The notes: generated by a model not told the origin, from the letters alone. 64,000 nucleotides of DNA from Bdellovibrionales bacterium RIFOXYA1_FULL_36_14 (GCA_001769975.1 MEPW01000018.1:62001-126000), one strand, 5' to 3'; numbered from the stretch's first letter, positions 30,181 through 40,157 are shown. A program made the numbers and translations.

Positions 30181-30910
30181 ATACCTTGATTCCCTTCAGG
30201 GCCTTTATAATTTTTTCTTTAAAAGTGGTGACCAGTTCTGGAGAGTTCACTGCTACAGTTTCAATATGAGAAATAATTTTTGTCATGGATTGCCTTAAAT
30301 CGGTGAGCATATTGTTTTTTAGAAGTGGTGCAAAGACCGTGTTGGGCACAATCATCGTTGTATATTTAAAGATAGTAAAATTTTGATAACGATTAAAGGA
30401 AGCCACTCCTTTGGTATCGGCGATGGAATCCGAGTTAACCAGGTACCAATTAATGGAATAGGCATCATCAGATTGCTTACTGACCACATTCCCGGTGGTG
30501 TATTTTGTGGAAGTCAAAGGCCAGGGAAGATCTCTTTCATAGCTGACATGAACATCGGTAGGGCTTACATGTTTGATAGGATCAGATTTGATCACTGCCG
30601 GAACGTAGTTTTTTTGATAGTCATAGGCAGCGTAAACCGACAACGCCAGAAGCGGATCAGTATTAATTTTTCCGTAGAGCGTGACTTGTGGCCAGATGGA
30701 TTCCTTGATTTCTTTGGTTTTAATTATTAACTCACCCTTTAGTAAAAGATGTCGCTCGGCTGGCGATAATTCCAAAAAGGAAGCAGGGATAGCCGAAACG
30801 TTGGTGGTTAATAGCAAGGAGATGAAGGGTACGCACCATGCAGGTGCGTACCCTTGCTTATTGGCAAATTGGATGTATTTCTTGAGATTGGTTAAAAACT
30901 TTCTTTTCAT
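30170..30910 (-). CDS. Exported protein of unknown function
   Basis: MKRKFLTNLKKYIQFANKQGYAPAWCVPFISLLLTTNVSAIPAS... putative signal with long n-region; overlaps neighbours at both ends; start codon uncertain. Confidence 0.6.
   Translation of the reverse strand: MKRKFLTNLKKYIQFANKQGYAPAWCVPFISLLLTTNVSAIPASFLELSPAERHLLLKGELIIKTKEIKESIWPQVTLYGKINTDPLLALSVYAAYDYQKNYVPAVIKSDPIKHVSPTDVHVSYERDLPWPLTSTKYTTGNVVSKQSDDAYSINWYLVNSDSIADTKGVASFNRYQNFTIFKYTTMIVPNTVFAPLLKNNMLTDLRQSMTKIISHIETVAVNSPELVTTFKEKIIKALKGIKVYEE
30825..30855 (-). repeat. Perfect 13-bp inverted repeat (hairpin)
   Basis: AAGGGTACGCACC-ATGCA-GGTGCGTACCCTT, 2 nt after the stop codon of the 30858..31652 gene. Confidence 0.85.
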
Positions 30911-31652
30911 GATCATATACAAAAGAGCTGTTCCAGTTAAAGCAATGTATTGGTGTCACGTTTTCTAGCAAATTGTTTCTAGTTGAGACCAGTGGTATAT
31001 CTTTTTCCTTATAGAGGCAAATTTTAAATTCAAGGGATATATTTTTTGCATATTCAAAGTCTGTAGCATCTTCAGCTGGCTCCGCAAAAGCAGTTCCAGG
31101 CATATCACGCACGTAGATCTCAGGGTGGGTTGGGCCTAAATCTCTATAATAATCTTCCGTCTTGTCATTAAATGATCCGCGAATTTTATTCCACTTATAG
31201 CCATAATGTCTGGGTAAATTTTCTTCAGAGTGAGAGTTATAAACCGGGTCGGTATCGATGGAATCGACTATCCAATCGGTAAATTTAAAAGGAATAACTT
31301 CGCCAAATGATCTTTTACTAATATTTGAATAATAATTTACTACACCGTTTTTTAACGTGGTATTAAACTGACAGCCTTTGATAAATTGGACTGCTACATA
31401 GTCGGTTAGATCCTGGATGGTTTCGGTCTCATAAAGAAAATACATCTTGGTTCCAAAAGAGCTGGTTTTTCCATCAAATTTTACTTCATAATCGTTAACA
31501 AAATGTTTTATTTTTTTAAGATTACAGGTTTGGTTTTGTTCGCAGTTTTGATTAACAAAGACGGTTTCTTTTATAGGGCCACTGATGACACCTGCTTGAG
31601 AGAGGTTGATTATCAGAACAAAAACTACAGAGATAGTGAATCGATTTAACAT
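30858..31652 (-). CDS. Exported protein of unknown function
   Basis: Preferred start MLNRFTISVVFVLIINLSQAGVISG at 31652 gives a clean signal peptide; the track start at 31829 adds an implausible N-terminus. Confidence 0.7.
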   Translation of the reverse strand: MLNRFTISVVFVLIINLSQAGVISGPIKETVFVNQNCEQNQTCNLKKIKHFVNDYEVKFDGKTSSFGTKMYFLYETETIQDLTDYVAVQFIKGCQFNTTLKNGVVNYYSNISKRSFGEVIPFKFTDWIVDSIDTDPVYNSHSEENLPRHYGYKWNKIRGSFNDKTEDYYRDLGPTHPEIYVRDMPGTAFAEPAEDATDFEYAKNISLEFKICLYKEKDIPLVSTRNNLLENVTPIHCFNWNSSFVYDHEKKVFNQSQEIHPICQ

Positions 31653-31865
31653 TTGGGTGCCCCTTTGTGTAACTTTCACCATGGATATAATTGTTTGGTG
31701 CGAAATAAAAGAATTGGTGGTTTTTTTCGTAGAAGATATAGGGGGTGGTAAGAAAATGTAAGAAACGATAACGCGACGAGTTGTTGGTTGGGGAATAATA
31801 AAATATTGTGGGGGAACTAAGTATCGCATACAATGTTGGCCAAGGGATTTTAAAATTTAATTAAG

Positions 31866-33071
31866 ATGGATAAGAAAAAAAACTATTTATTTTCGGCCAT
31901 TGTGGGCCAAGAAAGGCTTAAGACGGCTTATCTTGCCAATATTATTAATCCAGAGATTGGTGGTTTGTTAATATCTGGGCCTAAGGGAACTGGTAAAAGC
32001 ACGTTGGTGCATTCCATTGGTCCGCTTCTTCCGGAATATGAAGTCAATGTCGATTGCCCATTTAATTGTAGCTTACAAAATGTGGATTCTTTGTGCAGTG
32101 AATGTCGAGACAAAAAAAATCTTAAAACCATCAAAAGAAAAATGAGAGTGGTGAATCTGCCTCTTAGTGCCAGTGAAGACCGTCTGATTGGTACAGTGGA
32201 CATTGAAAAGCTTTTAACTACTGGAAAAAAACATATTCAGCCAGGCATTTTAGGTGAGGCAAACAATAATATTTTATATATTGATGAAGTGAATCTTCTA
32301 CCCGATCACATTGTGGATGATATCTTGGATGTGGCGGCATCTAAAGTGAATACCATTGAAAGAGAGGGGCTTTCTATAACTCATGCCTCAAAGTTCGTAC
32401 TGGTGGGTACTATGAACCCCGAGGAAGGGGATTTAAGACCGCAAATTTTGGATCGCTTTCCTCTCTGTGTAAAAGCTGAATCAATTTTTGATCCAGCTCT
32501 TCGCGTAGAAATAGTTAAACGAAATATCTTGCTTGAAAATAATTACGATGCATTTAAAAATAAATTTCAAAGTAGTGAAGAAGCCTTGAAGAAGATTTTA
32601 GAATTCGCTCGGATTAATTTAAAGAAAACATCTATTTCAGAAAGTTTTCTTTATGCCATAGCTTCGGCGTGTGCAGAACTAAAGGTGGATGGCCAGCGCC
32701 CTGATATTATTATCACCAAAACTGCCATTACTCTTGCTTGTATGAATCAATCTCTTCAAGTCAGTGAAAAGGATATTTTGCTGGCCGCCCAAATGGCACT
32801 TAATCACCGAACTAGAGATGGCGGACTTTTGGAGCCACCAACTCTGGATGCGATCAACGAAGTTTTTGGTAAACATCTGAAGTTAGAAATAAAAAAAATC
32901 AAAGATTTGAGCGACTTAAAAATGGATTCAATCGACAAGAGCTTGGATATATCTATGGGAAACTATCTAGGAGATTCTTTAAAGCCTGGAAGTGAAATAG
33001 GTGAAGAAATCAGTGCCTTAGAAAGGGCATCGTCACTTGATCCACTTCTCGAAGCTGAAAAAAAAAAGTAA
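31866..33071 (+). CDS. Magnesium-chelatase subunit ChlI-like AAA+ ATPase
   Basis: Walker A SGPKGTGKSTLVHS, CPFNCSLQNVDSLCSEC, LPLSASEDRLIGTVDIEKLL, ILYIDEVNLLPDHIVDDILDVAA, GTMNPEEGDLRPQILDRFPLCV. Confidence 0.9.
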   Translation: MDKKKNYLFSAIVGQERLKTAYLANIINPEIGGLLISGPKGTGKSTLVHSIGPLLPEYEVNVDCPFNCSLQNVDSLCSECRDKKNLKTIKRKMRVVNLPLSASEDRLIGTVDIEKLLTTGKKHIQPGILGEANNNILYIDEVNLLPDHIVDDILDVAASKVNTIEREGLSITHASKFVLVGTMNPEEGDLRPQILDRFPLCVKAESIFDPALRVEIVKRNILLENNYDAFKNKFQSSEEALKKILEFARINLKKTSISESFLYAIASACAELKVDGQRPDIIITKTAITLACMNQSLQVSEKDILLAAQMALNHRTRDGGLLEPPTLDAINEVFGKHLKLEIKKIKDLSDLKMDSIDKSLDISMGNYLGDSLKPGSEIGEEISALERASSLDPLLEAEKKK

Positions 33072-33109
33072 ATGAAGCAAATGCAACTTCAGCTGGCCAG
33101 TCCAATTTA

Positions 33110-34144
33110 TTGGCATCTAGTAAAAATAAGTTTAATGAAAGAATCCGGCCAGCTTTGAAGATTCCTTATGCAAAAGATACACAGATTCATAATCTCTACG
33201 ACTTCTTACAAATGTCTAAAGAAAAAACCAAGTCAGCTTTTGGGCATTTATTAAAAAGCATGAGGCGCAAATCACTTACCAACAAAGTTAAGACTAAAAG
33301 AAATAAAATTTCTTGCACCAGTGTTGGCCGTCCCATAAGAGTTATTAAACATGTTTCAGGGAAAACTAAAATTTCTAGCTATGGAACCATTAAAAATGCT
33401 ATCAGCCTCGGCAAGTATGATCAGGATCAAAGATTGCTTAAAATTTCCAAGCATGATTTTATGGGAGAACTTAGAAGTGAAAAAGAAAGCATGACCCTGA
33501 TTTTAGCAATTGATGTGAGTAATTCTACGCTTTCATCAATCATGCTTTTTTGTGACATACTTGATTCCCTCACTAAATATTTTAAAAAAAATAATGATCG
33601 CATAGGACTCATTGCCATTAAGGATAATAAGGCGCAAATTTTAAATTATCCCAGTCATAATTTCCGAGTGGTCTTAAGAAGTATGAGGTCTTTGAAAGTA
33701 TCTGGAGAAACTCCGCTTTACGATGGACTCAAAACGGCTTTGGAAATGGCGAAAACGGAAAAGCGAATTAAACCTGGGTCAAAAAGTTTGGTGATTCTCT
33801 TGAGTGATTGTTTTCCTGAGCCTTTGACTCATAAATTTCAAAATGTATTTGATGAACCCGCTTATCAGAATGTGGTAAGGCAGGCCTGCAAATTTAAAAA
33901 GGAGAAAATTCAATTACTGGTTATCAAGCCCAGATATAATCAAATTGAAAATCAAAAATTAAAGGAAACTCTTGGCGATAAATTGGCCAAGGAAATAGTT
34001 AGAAGAAGTGGTGGAACCTGTATTAATATTGAAGCCTATCTAGGTGATAGCGGAATTAATATCAATTTGATGGAAACGACTGATCGTTGTAACGATCGGG
34101 ATTTTATTATTCATAGTATTAGTGAAACACTGTTTAGGAATTAA
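33110..34144 (+). CDS. VWA-domain (ChlD-like) protein, probably the C-terminal part of a ChlI-VWA fusion
   Basis: VWA/MIDAS-type LILAIDVSNSTLSS and SGETPLYDGLKTALEMAKTEK...VILLSDCFPEP. No RBS or in-frame ATG near the TTG start; in-frame sequence extends upstream to the A10 tract of the ChlI ORF. Confidence 0.8.
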   Translation: MASSKNKFNERIRPALKIPYAKDTQIHNLYDFLQMSKEKTKSAFGHLLKSMRRKSLTNKVKTKRNKISCTSVGRPIRVIKHVSGKTKISSYGTIKNAISLGKYDQDQRLLKISKHDFMGELRSEKESMTLILAIDVSNSTLSSIMLFCDILDSLTKYFKKNNDRIGLIAIKDNKAQILNYPSHNFRVVLRSMRSLKVSGETPLYDGLKTALEMAKTEKRIKPGSKSLVILLSDCFPEPLTHKFQNVFDEPAYQNVVRQACKFKKEKIQLLVIKPRYNQIENQKLKETLGDKLAKEIVRRSGGTCINIEAYLGDSGININLMETTDRCNDRDFIIHSISETLFRN

Positions 34145-34205
34145 ACAAGAACCTGCATGAAATATAAAATTCTAAGTTAGAAAACCAATTTAAACTGTCT
34201 TGATT

Positions 34206-36281
34206 TTACACAAAATACCTTTCACACCAAGTATCCAGCTTTTCATCTAAAATTTCATTGATAGCTTCCAGCTCCCTACGGAGGAAATATCCCTTATCGA
34301 CATTTCTCAGAGAAAGATTTTTGCGTTCTTCCAAAGTTTCAATTTTAATATCGGGTAGGCGGTTTTCTTTTTCTGCTGCAATCAGTTCGTCAAGACCTGG
34401 ATGAAAAGTGACGTAAGTATAATCAGGGGTATTGATTAAAACGGTTCCTCTGTCTCCGTAAGCACTGGCGGCACCACCATCTACAATAAAGGCCCGTAAA
34501 TTATCAGACAAGATGCCGTCATTGGCGCTTTTAACCGGAGTGTGTCCCATACAAATTTTATCAGCATGAAATTCCAACAGCAGTTTGTTTAGGAAAATAT
34601 CGTTTCTAATAAATTTGTAATAGTAGTTTTTTTCTTCGTGATGAGTGGTTACCGGGTCGTTTTCGGCAATTAACTTATTAAAAATTGCGCGTTCGAGGGT
34701 GGCCATTTTGGATTTGCAGAAAAAAGGAGATTCACTGCCACACCAAAGATACCAAAACTGCATTTTTTCCCGATGAGTTAGGGGGGTACCGTCTCGATGA
34801 GCTTCACCGATTCTTTTTAAATCTCTTTGAATAAAATCTAGAAGTTCTTTGCCTTTGAGGCCCTTTACTTCTTCTAAATCCATATTTTCAGTGGCGGGTA
34901 AGGCGGCGTGATAGTAAACCGTATTATCCATGACTCGGTAAGTTTCACCTTTATCAAACATCCACTTAATGTCATCTTGCAATTTAGGTAAGGTAGTAAA
35001 TTGTCTGACAATATCGTCCGCAACTTCTTTTTCCTCAGCGGTTAATGCCGAAGGATTGTCTTTTGATACTGAAGGAAAGAAGCAATCAATATAAAGCGGA
35101 TTGTTTTTCATAAACTCAGTCCATTGATTGGTTTCTTCTGAAACGTTCGTGGCGAGGTAATCCAGCAAATTTGAGTAGTGGCTTAGATATGGTTTGTAGT
35201 CAATATGTCCTTTGAGGGTAAGCGCTTCTTCTAGACAACTAACCGTTAGTTTGGACTCGAGTACTAGAAGAGTTTTGGTCATTTTGATTTGGACGTCTTC
35301 GGGCCAAAGCTCATCGTTACGTTCTTTGATATATTTGCCAGTTGGTTTACTCTTGTATTGGTTAAGAGCAAGATTTTTTAGTTTGTCTAGGTTGAAACCG
35401 TATCTAAACAGAAAATCTACGTTGTTATAACGCATGGAAATTCGCAGAGCGGTCATACAACAAATGGGATTGCCTACGGAAGCTCCCAACCATAGAATAT
35501 CGTGATTTCCCCAAATGTAATGCAAGGGACTGGCATTGGTGGCAGGCCCGAAATAAGCTTTGTAAAGTTTAATTAATTTATCTGAGCCATTGCCTCTATC
35601 AAAGGTGTCACCCAGGTTAATGTGTTTATCAAAAACGTTAAGAGAAATAAGTTTGATGATAAACGAAGTGGTGACACAAAATACGCTAAAATTTTCGGTT
35701 ATGCCATCAACTAGAGAAATATAGCTACGGCGATCTTCTTTAAAATAGAGTTTTAAAATATTTTCCAGATAGGTCCTGGGAAGAACCTTGATGATTCGAT
35801 GTTCATCACCGCGGGTAATGAGTCTTAAAATTTTAAGAATGTCTTCCAGAATGCGGCGTCTGGATAACCCCATATTTTCCAATTCGCAAATGGCCTCAGT
35901 GTAGATTTTGGGGACTGATTCATCAAAATAATCAGTCACATCCCAATCGGTGCTATTGGGATCTTCCACATGTTTTTGAATGGAGTTGATGCGGTTGCGG
36001 TTGACCAGTAGAAATAATTTCTCATATTTTTGATAGATTTCTTTGGAATAAGAGGCTCCCAGAATTTCGGAAATAGCGATAGAGTAGTAACCCAGCCCGT
36101 TTTTTAGCCAGTATACATATTTTTCAAAGGAGCCGTGCAGGTCGCTATAGACACAGTAGGTGCGTTGGGGCTTTTCCAGTTGTTTGTGAATGAGAAGTTT
36201 CCGATTAATAAGAAAAGGCACAGAATCGTTTTTGTATTTATTTAAACAAAAGTCTTTATGGGAAAGAATAGTGGCGGTCAT
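34206..36281 (-). CDS. fbp: Fructose-1,6-bisphosphatase class III
   Basis: YCVYSDLHGSFEKYVYWLKNGLGYY, NLGDTFDRGNGSDKLI, IWGNHDILWLGASVGN, ICMGHTPVKSANDG. Start MTATILS at 36281. Confidence 0.92.
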   Translation of the reverse strand: MTATILSHKDFCLNKYKNDSVPFLINRKLLIHKQLEKPQRTYCVYSDLHGSFEKYVYWLKNGLGYYSIAISEILGASYSKEIYQKYEKLFLLVNRNRINSIQKHVEDPNSTDWDVTDYFDESVPKIYTEAICELENMGLSRRRILEDILKILRLITRGDEHRIIKVLPRTYLENILKLYFKEDRRSYISLVDGITENFSVFCVTTSFIIKLISLNVFDKHINLGDTFDRGNGSDKLIKLYKAYFGPATNASPLHYIWGNHDILWLGASVGNPICCMTALRISMRYNNVDFLFRYGFNLDKLKNLALNQYKSKPTGKYIKERNDELWPEDVQIKMTKTLLVLESKLTVSCLEEALTLKGHIDYKPYLSHYSNLLDYLATNVSEETNQWTEFMKNNPLYIDCFFPSVSKDNPSALTAEEKEVADDIVRQFTTLPKLQDDIKWMFDKGETYRVMDNTVYYHAALPATENMDLEEVKGLKGKELLDFIQRDLKRIGEAHRDGTPLTHREKMQFWYLWCGSESPFFCKSKMATLERAIFNKLIAENDPVTTHHEEKNYYYKFIRNDIFLNKLLLEFHADKICMGHTPVKSANDGILSDNLRAFIVDGGAASAYGDRGTVLINTPDYTYVTFHPGLDELIAAEKENRLPDIKIETLEERKNLSLRNVDKGYFLRRELEAINEILDEKLDTWCERYFV

Positions 36282-36489
36282 ACAAAAGCTCCTTTTCCGA
36301 ATAAGTGGGAAAATATACATTGGTCAAGATTTTAAGTAAACGCTGCTGCGCAAAAAAAAGGAGTATGTTTTAATTGTGTCAAAAAAAACGATAACAATTG
36401 AAAAGCAGTTTCTGGTGGTGTAAAAATAGTTCGAATTTCCAAAGAAAAATTCAAATTATTTATGATATCTCAAATTAAGGAGTCAAAAA

Positions 36490-39400
36490 ATGACCATGAA
36501 AAAACAGACTATGGATGGAAATATGGCAGCGGCCCATGTTTCTTACGCTTTTACGGAAACCGCTGGAATTTACCCTATAACACCTTCCTCTGATATGCCC
36601 CAATATGTGGATCAATGGGCAGCTGATGGAAAGAAAAACATATTTGGAGAAACCGTAAAAGTAGTTGAAATGCAATCTGAAGCTGGGGCTGCCGGGACAG
36701 TTCACGGTTCACTGCAAGCTGGTGCTCTAACCACTACCTATACTGCTTCTCAAGGATTGCTCTTAATGATCCCGAATATGTATAAAATTGCGGGCGAACA
36801 ACTTCCCTGTGTTTTGCATGTATCAGCCAGACAGATAGCCACTCACGCTCTTTCCATTTTTGGTGAGCATACTGATGTTTATTCGGCAAGACAAACCGGT
36901 TTTGCCATGCTTGCTTCAGGATCAGTTCAGCAGGTTATGGATTTAGGAGCTGTTGCTCACTTAACGGCAATTAAAGCTAGAATGCCTTTTGTTCATTTTT
37001 TTGATGGTTTTAGAACCAGTCATGAAATTCAAAAAATTGATTCCTGGGATTATGAGGAACTTAAAAAATTAGTGGATTATAAGGCCTTACAAGAATTCAG
37101 AGACAATTCACTTAACAGTGAACGTCCAGTAACCAGAGGTACTGCCCAAAATCCAGATGTATATTTTCAAGCACGAGAAACCATTAATAAAAAGTATGAT
37201 GCTCTTCCAGACCTCGTTAATGACTATATGAAAGAAATTTCTAAATTAACAGGTAGAGAGTATAAACCTTTTACTTACTATGGTGCTCCCGATGCTCAGA
37301 GAGTTGTTGTGGCCATGGGTTCAGTGACTGACACCATTAAAGAAACCGTTGATTATTTAAATAAAAATGGTGAAAAAGTTGGATGTGTGGCAGTTCATTT
37401 GTTTAGACCGTTCTCTCCCAAATATTTGACGGCAGTTATTCCATCAACAGCAACTAAAATTGCGGTTTTAGATAGAACCAAAGAACCAGGTGCCAATGGT
37501 GAGCCACTATACATTGATGTTAGAAATGCTCTCTATGATGCTAAAACGCGTCCGCTCATTGTAGGGGGAAGGTATGGTCTTTCTTCTAAAGATACCACTC
37601 CAAACCAAATCATTTCAGTTTATGAAAATTTAAAGCAATCAGAACCTAAAAATAATTTTACAATCGGGATTGTTGATGATGTAACTTTTACTTCGCTTAA
37701 ACTAGGCCCTGACGTCAATACCGTTCCTGAAGGGACGGTGGAATGTAAATTTTTTGGATTAGGAGCTGATGGAACGGTTGGTGCGAATAAAAATTCCATT
37801 AAAATAATCGGTGACGAAACTCCGATGTATGCCCAAGGTTATTTCGCCTACGATTCTAAAAAATCTGGTGGGGTTACCATTTCTCATTTACGTTTTGGTA
37901 AAAAACCCATTACTTCAATTTATTTTGTAAATAACCCAAGCTTTGTTTCTTGTTCAGTTCCATCCTATCTGGATAAATATGATTTGCTTCGAGGAATTAA
38001 AAAAGGGGGAACCTTCCTTTTAAATTCTATTTGGGATGCCAAAGAAGTCATTAATCACTTACCGAATCGCATGAAAAAACAGATGGCCGATAATCAAGTA
38101 AAATTTTATATTATCAATGCCACTCAGATTGCTAGTGATTTAGGGCTGGGAACTAGAACTAATACCATCATGCAATCAGCCTTTTTTAAACTTTCCAATG
38201 TGATTGATTACTCTGATGCTGTAAAATTTATGAAAAAGGCCAATCAAAAAACCTACGGCAAAAAAGGCGAAAATATTGTTAAAATGAATAACGATGCCGT
38301 TGATCAAGGTGATAAGGGATTAGTGTCGGTTAAAGTTGATTCTGCGTGGGCCAATTTAGATTGTAGTAACGACGATTACAAAGTGTATGGACTGGAAGCT
38401 TGCGAAGATGCCAAACTTGTAAATTTTGTTAAAAATATAGCTGCGCCTATAAATTTTCTAGATGGAGATAATTTACCAGTGAGTGCCTTTATGCAAGATT
38501 CGGATGGGACATTTCCATCGGGTTCAACCCAGTTTGAAAAAAGAGGCATCGCGGTTAATATCCCAGAGTGGCAGTCAGAGAATTGCATTCAATGTAATCA
38601 GTGTGCTTATGTCTGTCCCCATGCTGTTATCAGACCATTTTTACTTGATGAAAAAGAAATGAAAAATTCTCCGTCAGGTATGGTGACGAAGCAGGCCCAA
38701 GGCAAGGGACTGGAAAAGTATCAATATAAAATTCAGATATCACCGCTTGATTGTACCGGATGTGGCGTGTGTGTTGAAACCTGTCCTGCTAAAACTAAGG
38801 CGTTGGTACTTAAGCCGCTTGAAAGACAACTTAAAGAAACGAAAAATTGGGATTATATTACTAAAAATGTCAGTTATAAGACGGAACATTTTAAAACTAG
38901 TACCGTTAAAGGTAGCCAGTTTGCCCAGCCACTTTTTGAATTTTCTGGTGCTTGCGCCGGTTGTGGTGAAACCGCTTATATAAAACTGATCACCCAGCTT
39001 TATGGAGATCGTATGATGGTGGCAAACGCCACTGGTTGTTCATCCATTTATGGAGGATCATGCCCATCTACTCCTTACTGCAAAAATGACGAAGGCAAGG
39101 GACCCGCTTGGGCAAATTCACTTTTTGAAGATAATGCGGAATACGGCTTTGGATTTGTAGTAGGTCAGGGAAAACTTCGTGATCGAGTTGAACGAATCAT
39201 GAGAGAAAACCTAGAAAATGTTCCTGCTGACTGTCAGACGCTATTTAAAGAGTGGCTTGATAATAAAGATAATGGCGTCAAAACCAAAGAGATCAAAAAG
39301 AAATTAGTACCGATGTTGGAAAAATGCGGAAATGAAGCATGCCAAGAACTGTTAAAACTTAAAGACCACATAGTTAAAAAATCGATTTGGGTATTTGGTG

Positions 39401-40044
39401 GTGACGGTTGGGCCTATGACATTGGTTATGGTGGACTTGATCACGTGTTGGCCCAAAATGAAGATATTAATGTGCTAGTGGTAGATACCGAAGTTTATTC
39501 CAATACCGGTGGCCAAGCTTCCAAGGCTTCGCCCACTGGCTCGGTTGCTAAATTTGCCGCGAGCGGAAAGAAAACCAGAAAAAAAGATTTGGGTAGAATG
39601 GCGATGAGCTATGGTTATGTCTACGTTGCCCAGGTTGCGATCGGTGCAAATCAAAACCAGTACATTAAGGCCTTAGAGGAAGCAGAAAATTATAAGGGCC
39701 CATCGCTCATTATTGCTTATTCAACTTGTATTAATCAAGGAATGAAAAAAGGCATGAGCTATGGATTAAAAGAGCAGAAAGAAGCCGTAGAAGCCGGATA
39801 CTGGTCACTTTACAGATACAATCCAATGCTGGAATATGAAGGTAAGAATCCTTTCGTTCTTGACTCCAAAGAACCTGATTGGAATAAGTTTAACGATTTT
39901 ATTATGGGTGAAGTTCGTTACGCATCACTGGTAAAAAGCTATCCTCAAGAAGCAGAGAAACTTTTTAAGGATGCACTCGTTGATGCCAAATGGAGACATA
40001 ACACTTATAAGAGAATCGCCGAAATGCCTTTTGGTGATAAATAA
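36490..40044 (+). CDS. nifJ: Pyruvate:ferredoxin (flavodoxin) oxidoreductase
   Basis: 1184 aa single-chain PFOR: YPITPSSDMPQYVDQWAADGKKNIFGE, two 4Fe-4S motifs (CIQCNQCAYVCPH, CTGCGVCVETCPAK), ACAGCGETAYIKLITQLYGDRMMVANATGCSSIYGGSCPSTPY, NTGGQASKASPTGSVAKFA. Confidence 0.97.
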   Translation: MTMKKQTMDGNMAAAHVSYAFTETAGIYPITPSSDMPQYVDQWAADGKKNIFGETVKVVEMQSEAGAAGTVHGSLQAGALTTTYTASQGLLLMIPNMYKIAGEQLPCVLHVSARQIATHALSIFGEHTDVYSARQTGFAMLASGSVQQVMDLGAVAHLTAIKARMPFVHFFDGFRTSHEIQKIDSWDYEELKKLVDYKALQEFRDNSLNSERPVTRGTAQNPDVYFQARETINKKYDALPDLVNDYMKEISKLTGREYKPFTYYGAPDAQRVVVAMGSVTDTIKETVDYLNKNGEKVGCVAVHLFRPFSPKYLTAVIPSTATKIAVLDRTKEPGANGEPLYIDVRNALYDAKTRPLIVGGRYGLSSKDTTPNQIISVYENLKQSEPKNNFTIGIVDDVTFTSLKLGPDVNTVPEGTVECKFFGLGADGTVGANKNSIKIIGDETPMYAQGYFAYDSKKSGGVTISHLRFGKKPITSIYFVNNPSFVSCSVPSYLDKYDLLRGIKKGGTFLLNSIWDAKEVINHLPNRMKKQMADNQVKFYIINATQIASDLGLGTRTNTIMQSAFFKLSNVIDYSDAVKFMKKANQKTYGKKGENIVKMNNDAVDQGDKGLVSVKVDSAWANLDCSNDDYKVYGLEACEDAKLVNFVKNIAAPINFLDGDNLPVSAFMQDSDGTFPSGSTQFEKRGIAVNIPEWQSENCIQCNQCAYVCPHAVIRPFLLDEKEMKNSPSGMVTKQAQGKGLEKYQYKIQISPLDCTGCGVCVETCPAKTKALVLKPLERQLKETKNWDYITKNVSYKTEHFKTSTVKGSQFAQPLFEFSGACAGCGETAYIKLITQLYGDRMMVANATGCSSIYGGSCPSTPYCKNDEGKGPAWANSLFEDNAEYGFGFVVGQGKLRDRVERIMRENLENVPADCQTLFKEWLDNKDNGVKTKEIKKKLVPMLEKCGNEACQELLKLKDHIVKKSIWVFGGDGWAYDIGYGGLDHVLAQNEDINVLVVDTEVYSNTGGQASKASPTGSVAKFAASGKKTRKKDLGRMAMSYGYVYVAQVAIGANQNQYIKALEEAENYKGPSLIIAYSTCINQGMKKGMSYGLKEQKEAVEAGYWSLYRYNPMLEYEGKNPFVLDSKEPDWNKFNDFIMGEVRYASLVKSYPQEAEKLFKDALVDAKWRHNTYKRIAEMPFGDK

Positions 40045-40071
40045 CCTCTTTTTGAAAAAATTGATATTTAT

Positions 40072-40103
40072 CAGGCCCACAATCTTTGTGGGCCTTTTTT
40101 TTT
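40072..40103 (+). terminator. Intrinsic terminator after PFOR
   Basis: AGGCCCACAATCTTTGTGGGCCTTTTTTTTT; perfect stem plus T-tract. Confidence 0.93.
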
Positions 40104-40157
40104 ACTTTACTCATTAATTGTGTAAGACTTTAAGTATAATTAACTGTAAAGGAACGT

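Noticed and set aside
31866-34144. (Bacterio)chlorophyll biosynthesis locus
   Set aside because: Only ChlI-like and VWA parts are present, with no ChlH/BchH or pigment genes in the window; a general AAA+/VWA chaperone or chelatase-like role is more cautious.
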